A stretch of 19,720 bases of DNA from positions 1 to 19,720 of the forward strand of contig DATLFP010000144.1 of the NCBI GenBank assembly GCA_035540955.1, given 5' to 3'. Below the pieces are notes generated by a model. The model saw only the letters and a program-made list of their open reading frames with translations, did no database searches and had not been told where the DNA came from. The position numbers and the translations under genes were made by a program. This stretch comes from DATLFP01 sp035540955 (lineage in GTDB: Bacteria; Actinomycetota; Acidimicrobiia; Acidimicrobiales; CADCSY01). Below are positions 14,906 to 19,720 of the stretch, piece after piece (the stretch's first letter is position 1; each line of letters starts with the position of its first letter).

Positions 14906-15834
14906 GCCGACACCTCCTCGGACTCGTCCTGCTCGACGAGCCGGACGTAGACGTCCTCGAGCGTCGTGGGCCCGATGGAGAACTCCTCGACCCGCCCCTG
15001 GCGACGCTCGGCGCGGGCCCACGCGACCGCGGCCTCAAGGTCGCCGTCGTGGAGGTCGGCGAGCACCCGCCGGCCGGTGGTGACGGGGTTGCGGACGAAC
15101 TCGGGGAGCAGGCCCTGGGAGCTGCCCGGCTCGACCAGCAGCTCGAGCCGGAAGCCTGCGGACGCGCCGGGCTTCAGCGAGCCCGGCGTGCCGGCGGCCA
15201 CGACCCGGCCGGCGTCCATGAGCGCCAGGTGGTCGACGGCCCGCTCGGCCTCGAGCACGTTGTGGGTGACGAGCAGCACCGCTGCGCCGCGCTCGGCGAG
15301 GTCGCGCACCTGCCGCCACAGGAGGCGCCGACGCAGCGGGTCGACGTCGTTGGTGGGCTCGTCGAGGATCACGACCTTGCCGGGGACGGCCGCCGCCATG
15401 GCGAAGGCCACGAGCCGGGCCACGCCGCCGGAGAGCTGGAAGCCGAGCGCCTTCGACCACTCGTCGATGGCGAGGGCGTCGATCAGCTCCTCGGCCCGGG
15501 CCCGCGCCGCTCGCCGCGGCGCGCCGCGCAGCTCGGCCACGAGCGAGATGGCCTGGACGGGAGAGAGCCCGCGGATGGGTGCCTGGGTCTGGGGCTGCCA
15601 GCAGCAGGACGCGCGGGCCGACTCGGGATGGCGCACGACATCGACGCCGTCGATCACGATCGAGCCGGATGTCGGCCGGGCGAGGCCGACGATCTGGCGG
15701 ACGAGCGTGGTCTTGCCGGCGCCGTTCGGCCCGAGCAGCCCGACCACCTCGCCGGCCGCCACGCGAAGGGAGACCTCGTCGTTGGCGCGGACGCCCGACC
15801 GGTACTCCTTGGTGACCCGCTCGATCTCCAGCAC
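14902..15834 (-). CDS. ABC transporter ATP-binding protein (exporter)
   Basis: ATPase of an ABC-2 exporter, about 310 residues. Numbered from the GTG at 15840, the Walker A motif is GPNGAGKTT (37-45), the signature is LSGGV (136-140), Walker B is VVILDEPTND (156-165) and the switch His is His193. The CCWQPQTQ stretch provides the Q-loop. The C-terminal 90 residues form the regulatory tail seen in drug exporters, ending in TTLEDVYVRLV. The GTG at 15834 is preferred because GAGGAG lies five bases upstream; the GTG at 15840 abuts that sequence. A five-codon reading frame (ATG at 15854) ends at the same place and could be a minor upstream ORF. Expression is probably repressed by the divergent TetR protein through the operator at 15857-15890. 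Confidence 0.9.
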   Translation of the reverse strand: MLEIERVTKEYRSGVRANDEVSLRVAAGEVVGLLGPNGAGKTTLVRQIVGLARPTSGSIVIDGVDVVRHPESARASCCWQPQTQAPIRGLSPVQAISLVAELRGAPRRAARARAEELIDALAIDEWSKALGFQLSGGVARLVAFAMAAAVPGKVVILDEPTNDVDPLRRRLLWRQVRDLAERGAAVLLVTHNVLEAERAVDHLALMDAGRVVAAGTPGSLKPGASAGFRLELLVEPGSSQGLLPEFVRNPVTTGRRVLADLHDGDLEAAVAWARAERRQGRVEEFSIGPTTLEDVYVRLVEQDESEEVSA

Positions 15835-15856
15835 GTTCACTCCTCGATGGACATTG

Positions 15857-15890
15857 TGATACCACTCAGTATCTGATACCGGTCAGTATC
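15857..15890. promoter_or_regulatory. tandem TetR-type operator, four half-sites
   Basis: Two 17-bp units lie head to tail: TGATACCACTCAGTATC (15857-15873) and TGATACCGGTCAGTATC (15874-15890). Each is an inverted repeat GATAC-N6-GTATC, and centres are 17 bp apart. The middle half-sites also form a tighter palindrome, GTATC-T-GATAC (15869-15879). The array sits in the 92-bp gap between the divergent ABC and tetR start codons. A TATCAT -10-like box toward tetR (15887-15892) overlaps the second site, so binding should block tetR and probably the exporter as well. Confidence 0.8.
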
Positions 15891-15926
15891 ATTCGTCGCG
15901 GCCCCGACGTCAACGAGGTGTGACCG

Positions 15927-16505
15927 ATGCCATCCCGCGAGGAGAAGAAGGCGGCGACCCGCAAGCGGCTGCTCGATGCCGCCGCCGCGGTCGTCGCCAA
16001 GCAGGGCGCGATGGCGGCGTCACTCGACGCCATCGCCGAGCGGGCCGGGCTCACCAAGGGCGCCGTGTACTCGAACTTCGACAGCAAGCTCGACCTGCTG
16101 ATCGAGCTCCACGAGCACGTCCCGGGGCCGCAGGTCGGCAACGACCTGACCGTCGACCGGCCCGTCGCCGACCAGATCGCCGAGTTCGGTGATCAGATCC
16201 CGGCCGCCATCCGGTCGGTGTCGAAGCGGGCGTGGGACCTCACGCTCGAGCTGTTCCACTTCGCGCAGCGCGATGCGCGGTTCCGGAAGGTCTATGCCGC
16301 GGCCGTGCGCGAGAACGACGAGCGAGTCGGCGCGATGCTCGAGGAGGTCGCCGCCGCTCGCGGGGAGCCGCTGCCGATGCCCGGTGCGCAGCTGGCGCTG
16401 GTGCTCAATGCCATGGCGATCGGGCTGGCCCAGCACCGCAACATCGACCCGCAGTCGGTCCCCGACGACCTGTTCGCGCGCGTCTACCGGCTCCTCGCCG
16501 GCTGA
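15927..16505 (+). CDS. TetR/AcrR family transcriptional regulator
   Basis: A 192-residue TetR-type repressor. The N-terminal helix-turn-helix is canonical: TRKRLLDAAAAVVAKQG, then SLDAIAERAGLTKGAVYSNFDSKLDLLIEL (about 33-62), with TKGAVYSNF as recognition helix. The rest is an all-helical ligand-binding and dimerisation domain of diverged sequence. The ATG at 15927 follows GAGGTG by six bases. It is divergently arranged with an ABC exporter, and two 17-bp palindromic units lie between them, so it most likely represses both itself and the exporter until a toxic ligand, perhaps the exported compound, binds. Its stop is four bases from that of the convergent serine hydrolase. Confidence 0.93.
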   Translation: MPSREEKKAATRKRLLDAAAAVVAKQGAMAASLDAIAERAGLTKGAVYSNFDSKLDLLIELHEHVPGPQVGNDLTVDRPVADQIAEFGDQIPAAIRSVSKRAWDLTLELFHFAQRDARFRKVYAAAVRENDERVGAMLEEVAAARGEPLPMPGAQLALVLNAMAIGLAQHRNIDPQSVPDDLFARVYRLLAG

Positions 16506-16509
16506 CGGA

Positions 16510-17889
16510 TCAGGAGATGCGGGTGGCCATGCGGCCGCCGGCGTGGACACCGCTGACGCGGGCGTCGGCGTCGCGGGCGAAGTAGCCCCTCATGCCCTTG
16601 GCCGGCCCGCCGGTGACGATGTAGCGGTCGCCGTCGCCCGGGAGCATGCCGAGGAGGATCGCCGGCTCCTCGTCCTCGGGCACCTCGGTGCCGGCCTCCC
16701 GGAGCTGGGCGAGGAACTCGGGCTTCACCTTCGTGCGCAGCGCGAGCTGGCCGTCCTCGATGGTGATGTAGGCGTCGACCGCGATCGTCGCGTAGTGACC
16801 CGTGTACTCCTCGAGCGCCGCCTCGCCGAGCACGAGCGGCTCGGGGTCGACGTCCTCGACCCCGAGGTAGGTCTCCAGCGCCCACTTCGTGAGCGCGTCG
16901 TTGAACATCGGACCGTTCGGCCCGCAGTTCGTCATCGAGATGATGGCGAAGTCGCGCTCGGGGACCATGAGGAACGACGAGTGCTGCCCGTTGGTGGTGC
17001 CGCCGTGGCCAACCAGACGCACGCCGTCGACGTCGCGCAGCAGCCAGCTGATGCCGACCGCATCGCCCAGGGCGCTGCCCCGCATGTCGGCGGTCGGCTC
17101 CTGCATCTGACGCAGCAGCTTCTCGCCGAGCACCCGGGCGCCGTCGGGCGCGGTGCCGTCGCCGAGGTGGAACCGGGCCCACTTCAGCTGGTCGGCGGCG
17201 TTGGCGCTGATCCCGCCGGCCGGGTGGGCGTTGCGGGGCAGGGCCCACGGCCGGGCAACGGTGATCGAGCCGTCGGGATGCTGCTCGTGGCCCACTGCGA
17301 AGCGCCGGGTCATGACCTCGGTGGCGAAGAAGAAGCTGTGCTTCATCCCCAGCGGCTCGAACAGCAGCTCGCGGATCGCCTGCTCGAAGGTGAGGCCGGT
17401 GACCTTCTCGATGATCCGCCCGGCCAGGGACAGCGACGCGTTGTTGTACGAGACGCTCTCGCCCAGCGGTGTCACCTGCTCGATGTCGGCCAGCAGCTCG
17501 ACGAAGCGGGCGAGCGCGTCGTCGCCGTCGCCGGTGGAGGTCAGCAGGTCCCCCGACCACCCGGCCGTGTGGTTCGTGAGCTGGAGCACCGTGACCCGAT
17601 CAGCGACCGACGCGTCCTTCAGCCGCAGCTCGGGCACGAGGTCCTTGACCTTGGTGTCGAGGTCGAAGTGCCCCTGCTCGATCAACCGCAGCAAGGCGGT
17701 CGAGGTGAACGTCTTGCCCGTGGAGCCGAACTGGAAGATCGTCTCGGCGTCGACCTCGACGGGGTTCTCGATGCTGGTGACGCCGTGGAACGCGTACTGC
17801 TCCTCGCCGCTGTGGAGGACACCGACGCTGACGCCGGGCACCTCCAGCTCGGCGGCCTTCTCGCTGACGAATCCCTGCAGCTCGCTCAT
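16510..17889 (-). CDS. beta-lactamase-fold serine hydrolase (class C/esterase type), copy 1
   Basis: A 459-residue serine hydrolase of the beta-lactamase/PBP-like family. The nucleophile motif is Ser56-Thr-Gly-Lys59 (QFGSTGKTFTS), the second motif is Tyr148-Asn-Asn150 (VSYNNAS), and the third is HGG in VGHGGTTNGQHSS. A beta-rich C-terminal domain (about 350-459) follows, as in D-aminopeptidase and esterase members. There is no signal peptide, so unlike true beta-lactamases it should be cytoplasmic; esterase, amidase or peptidase activity is more likely than antibiotic resistance. It is the second of two paralogues in tandem. An AGGAG ribosome-binding site lies eight bases before the ATG, inside the spacer element. 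Confidence 0.88.
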   Translation of the reverse strand: MSELQGFVSEKAAELEVPGVSVGVLHSGEEQYAFHGVTSIENPVEVDAETIFQFGSTGKTFTSTALLRLIEQGHFDLDTKVKDLVPELRLKDASVADRVTVLQLTNHTAGWSGDLLTSTGDGDDALARFVELLADIEQVTPLGESVSYNNASLSLAGRIIEKVTGLTFEQAIRELLFEPLGMKHSFFFATEVMTRRFAVGHEQHPDGSITVARPWALPRNAHPAGGISANAADQLKWARFHLGDGTAPDGARVLGEKLLRQMQEPTADMRGSALGDAVGISWLLRDVDGVRLVGHGGTTNGQHSSFLMVPERDFAIISMTNCGPNGPMFNDALTKWALETYLGVEDVDPEPLVLGEAALEEYTGHYATIAVDAYITIEDGQLALRTKVKPEFLAQLREAGTEVPEDEEPAILLGMLPGDGDRYIVTGGPAKGMRGYFARDADARVSGVHAGGRMATRIS

Positions 17890-17950
17890 GTTGTCCGCTC
17901 CTGGCCTTCGGCCGGGCCGCTCGGGCCCCGCTCGCTGCGCTCGCTCATGT
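17880..17950. repeat. GC-rich spacer element bounded by 12-bp direct repeats
   Basis: GCTCGCTCATGT occurs at 17880-17891 and again at 17939-17950, enclosing 47 bp of GC-rich DNA with internal small hairpins, including GGCC-triloop-GGCC and GGGCC-five-GGCCC stems. The left copy spans the start of the downstream hydrolase and the right copy the end of the upstream one. The arrangement looks like an insertion or slippage duplication that carried a copy of the start codon region. Confidence 0.55.
17886..17948 (-). CDS. possible 20-codon reading frame bridging the two hydrolase genes
   Basis: An ATG one base after the upstream hydrolase stop opens a 20-residue frame (MSERSERGPSGPAEGQERTT) whose TGA overlaps the ATG of the downstream hydrolase as ATGA. 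Its first 12 bases duplicate the start region of the downstream gene. It may only serve to carry ribosomes across the spacer, or be an accident of an inserted element; no function as a peptide is claimed. Confidence 0.25.
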   Translation of the reverse strand: MSERSERGPSGPAEGQERTT

Positions 17951-19320
17951 CAGTCCTCTCGCCGGGTCATGGCCCGGGCGCCGAAGTGGAACCGGCCGGG
18001 CCGGTCGCCGTCGAAGTCGAAGAACACCATGGGCAGCGGCGACGGGAGCCCCTTCACGGTCGCCACGAACACCTCGCGGTCGACGGGCACGGCCTCGATG
18101 CGCTGGTCGCGGTCCCCGGCGGGGAGCGCCTCGGCCAGCGGGCCGCTCTGCCGGAAGGCGCCGACCAGCCGGCCGTCCTCGACCCGCAGCTCGGCGTCGA
18201 CGTTGAGGCGCCCGTAGCGGCCCGCGTACGGGGCCAGGTCGAGATCCGGCGGGGTGGCGGGCGCCTCCGGGAGGGGCGGCATCGCGACGCCGGCCCGCTC
18301 CTTTGCGATCTCGGCGCACAGGGTCCGGAACGCGGTCCCCGACTCGCCCCCGTTGGTCAGCAGGCACACCGCCAGCCGCGCCTCGGGCAGGACGCGGAGG
18401 TAGGCGCGCTGGCCGATGGTGCCACCGTCGTGCCCGAAGCCGGGATGGCCGTCCCAGCTGAAGAGGATCCAGCCGAGGCCCCACCGGTCGCCGAGGGTGT
18501 AGCGGTCGGGGATGTCGATCTGCGCCTCTTGCATCTGCTTGACCGAGCCGGGCGCCAGCAGCTGCGTGCCGTCCGGCGCGCGACCCTCGTCGAGGTGCAG
18601 GCGGGCGAAGGTGAGCAGGTCGGCGGCGCTGGCGTTGATGAGGCCGGCCGGTCCGGCCGACCGGGGCAGCACCCACATCGGTGCGACCTGCTCCTCCTCG
18701 TCGCCCGGCAGCTTCACGTGCCCGGCGGCGGCCCGGAACAGGATCGCCTCCTCGGGGAGCGTGTTCGTGTGGGTCAGGCCGAGCGGGCCGATGAGCCGTT
18801 CGCGGAGCACGTGGTCCCACGTCTTGCCGGTGACCTTCTCGATGACGCGCCCCACGATGGAGAAGCCGGTGTTGCAATACGACATCGTCGCCCCGAGCTC
18901 GTGCTCCTGGCCGATGTCGGCGCACGTCTCGACGTAGCGCTCGAGGGTGTCGTCGCCCCGGCCGGTCTCGAGGATGTGATCGCCACCGATCCCGCTGCGG
19001 TGGCTGAGCAGGTCGCGCAGCGAGACCCGCGCCGTCACGTCGGGGTCGCCCACCTTGAACTCCGGCAGGTACGACACGACGGGAGCGTCGAGATCGAGGA
19101 CGCCCTCGTCGACGAGCATCATGACCAGGGTCGCCGTCCACACCTTCGTGATGGACCCGATCTGGAACAGGGTGTCGGGGGTGGCCTCGACGCCGGTGCG
19201 CCGGTTCGCGAGGCCGGCGGCGAAGACGGAGACGTCGTCGCCGTCGAGGACGCCGAGCGTGGCCCCCGGCACCTTGTGCTCGGCCAGGACGGCTTCGAGC
19301 CGGGCCTGGAGATCGGTCAT
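17950..19320 (-). CDS. beta-lactamase-fold serine hydrolase (class C/esterase type), copy 2
   Basis: A 456-residue paralogue of the neighbouring hydrolase. Catalytic residues fall at the same positions: Ser56-Ile-Thr-Lys59 (QIGSITKVWT), Tyr148-Cys-Asn150 (MSYCNTG) and the HDGG in GHDGGTIGQRAY. The C-terminal beta-rich domain (about 355-456) is present but diverged, which suggests an old duplication with specialisation. There is no signal peptide, so it is probably cytoplasmic. The ATG at 19320 follows a strong GGAGGAG site by seven bases and is probably the first gene of a two-gene operon with copy 1. The substrate is unknown; carboxylesters, amides or D-amino-acid peptides are all possible. 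Confidence 0.88.
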   Translation of the reverse strand: MTDLQARLEAVLAEHKVPGATLGVLDGDDVSVFAAGLANRRTGVEATPDTLFQIGSITKVWTATLVMMLVDEGVLDLDAPVVSYLPEFKVGDPDVTARVSLRDLLSHRSGIGGDHILETGRGDDTLERYVETCADIGQEHELGATMSYCNTGFSIVGRVIEKVTGKTWDHVLRERLIGPLGLTHTNTLPEEAILFRAAAGHVKLPGDEEEQVAPMWVLPRSAGPAGLINASAADLLTFARLHLDEGRAPDGTQLLAPGSVKQMQEAQIDIPDRYTLGDRWGLGWILFSWDGHPGFGHDGGTIGQRAYLRVLPEARLAVCLLTNGGESGTAFRTLCAEIAKERAGVAMPPLPEAPATPPDLDLAPYAGRYGRLNVDAELRVEDGRLVGAFRQSGPLAEALPAGDRDQRIEAVPVDREVFVATVKGLPSPLPMVFFDFDGDRPGRFHFGARAMTRRED

Positions 19321-19448
19321 CGGATCGCTCCTCCCGTGGACACACGGCGAACCTACGACGGCACCGACAGGGGCCGCTCTGGTCCGTTCGACGGCTCTGC
19401 GGTCAGAACCTTGTGCGCCCCGACAGAGCGCCCGCCGGTGCCGGCTCG

Positions 19449-19454
19449 TACGGT
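19449..19454 (+). promoter_or_regulatory. candidate -10 box for the rightmost lipoprotein gene
   Basis: TACGGT ends six bases before an ATG at 19461 that is in frame with the lipoprotein start at 19530. The box and spacing match those upstream of the LLM and FdhF genes. Nothing else is evident in the 209-bp gap between the divergent hydrolase and lipoprotein genes. Confidence 0.4.
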
Positions 19455-19529
19455 CGTGAAATGGTCGGGTTGCAGGCGCGCACGGTCGGCCAGGCAGGTG
19501 CCGGTGGGCCCGGGCCGAAGTCTCTCGCC

Positions 19530-19720
19530 ATGAGGTCCTCAGGCCGGTGGTCGGTGGTGCTCCTCGCCCTCGCTCTCCTGGCGAGCGCGTGCGGGTCGAC
19601 GGCCCAGCAGACCGGCGTCGCCACCACCGGCGGCGGCCTCCCGGCGGCGGATGCCAACGCCGGGGGTCTCTCGCCGTCGGCGACCGGCGCGGGCACGGCG
19701 GCGGGTGGCTCGTCCACGGC
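19530..19720 (+). CDS. lipoprotein, N-terminus only (continues past right edge)
   Basis: Sixty-three codons are visible. MRSSGRWSVVLLALALLASAC is a clear lipoprotein signal peptide with lipobox Leu-Ala-Ser-Ala-Cys, followed by GSTAQQTGVATTGGG and a low-complexity Gly/Ala/Ser/Thr linker that would tether a domain to the membrane. Such beginnings are common in actinobacterial solute-binding proteins, but the folded domain lies outside the window, so no function is claimed. An in-frame ATG at 19461, six bases after a TACGGT box, would add 23 residues ahead of the signal peptide; the 19530 start gives the canonical signal. Confidence 0.7.
   Translation, partial: MRSSGRWSVVLLALALLASACGSTAQQTGVATTGGGLPAADANAGGLSPSATGAGTAAGGSST

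Noticed and set aside
14144..16505. Antibiotic biosynthesis or defence cluster around the ABC/TetR genes
   Set aside because: No synthase, nuclease, toxin or modification genes are near; a regulated exporter is sufficient.
16510..19320. Beta-lactam resistance genes
   Set aside because: SxxK/YxN motifs fit, but there are no signal peptides and both have long extra C-terminal domains typical of esterase or peptidase members.
16189..19533. Plus-strand open frame of about 1,114 codons
   Set aside because: It lies antisense to the two serine hydrolases, which have intact catalytic motifs and family-like sequence. The translation is low-complexity and typical of an antisense frame in GC-rich DNA.

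Overview
This window comes from a very GC-rich bacterium, almost certainly an actinomycete-type organism (Actinomycetota; an Acidimicrobiia-like lineage is my guess, not shown by the sequence). The reasons are strong G/C bias at third positions, frequent GTG starts, a mycothiol-dependent maleylpyruvate isomerase-type protein, two luciferase-like/F420-type oxidoreductases, an FdhF-FdhD pair, and repeated TAnnnT boxes 6-7 nt before start codons, the pattern of leaderless actinobacterial promoters. There are 21 protein genes, tightly packed. I see no rRNA, tRNA, CRISPR array or intact transposon. No stretch over 300 bases lacks a gene; the largest gap is about 210 bases (19321-19529).

Layout. 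1-4380 (minus): a divergent-start operon of an F420-type LLM oxidoreductase, a second luciferase-like monooxygenase and an alpha/beta hydrolase, followed by an HtrA-like lipoprotein protease that runs off the left edge. 4404-7411 (plus): a Cys-type molybdopterin formate-dehydrogenase-like enzyme (FdhF/YdeP class) translationally coupled to its sulfurtransferase FdhD. Only 23 bp separate it from the LLM operon, and two opposed -10 boxes overlap there. 7408-10093: two small VOC-fold proteins, a HGSNAT/NagX-like membrane acyltransferase bracketed by two hairpins, and a YjbR-type protein. 10068-12289 (minus): a maleylpyruvate isomerase-like protein, an unknown acidic lipoprotein and an unusually short Erm/KsgA-like methyltransferase. 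12340-14106: a phytanoyl-CoA dioxygenase-like enzyme facing a YdcZ-type DMT transporter.

14144-16505: a two-gene ABC exporter and a divergent TetR repressor, with a clear tandem operator (15857-15890) between them. 16510-19320 (minus): two paralogous SxxK serine hydrolases separated by a GC-rich spacer that is bounded by 12-bp direct repeats. 19461/19530 to the right edge: the start of a lipoprotein on the plus strand.

No single cassette looks like a defence or biosynthetic system. The most noteworthy signals are regulatory or structural: the overlapping divergent leaderless promoters, the 25-bp-arm hairpin at 8367-8417, the four-half-site TetR operator, the repeat-bounded spacer between the hydrolases, and the stripped-down rRNA-methylase-like protein.
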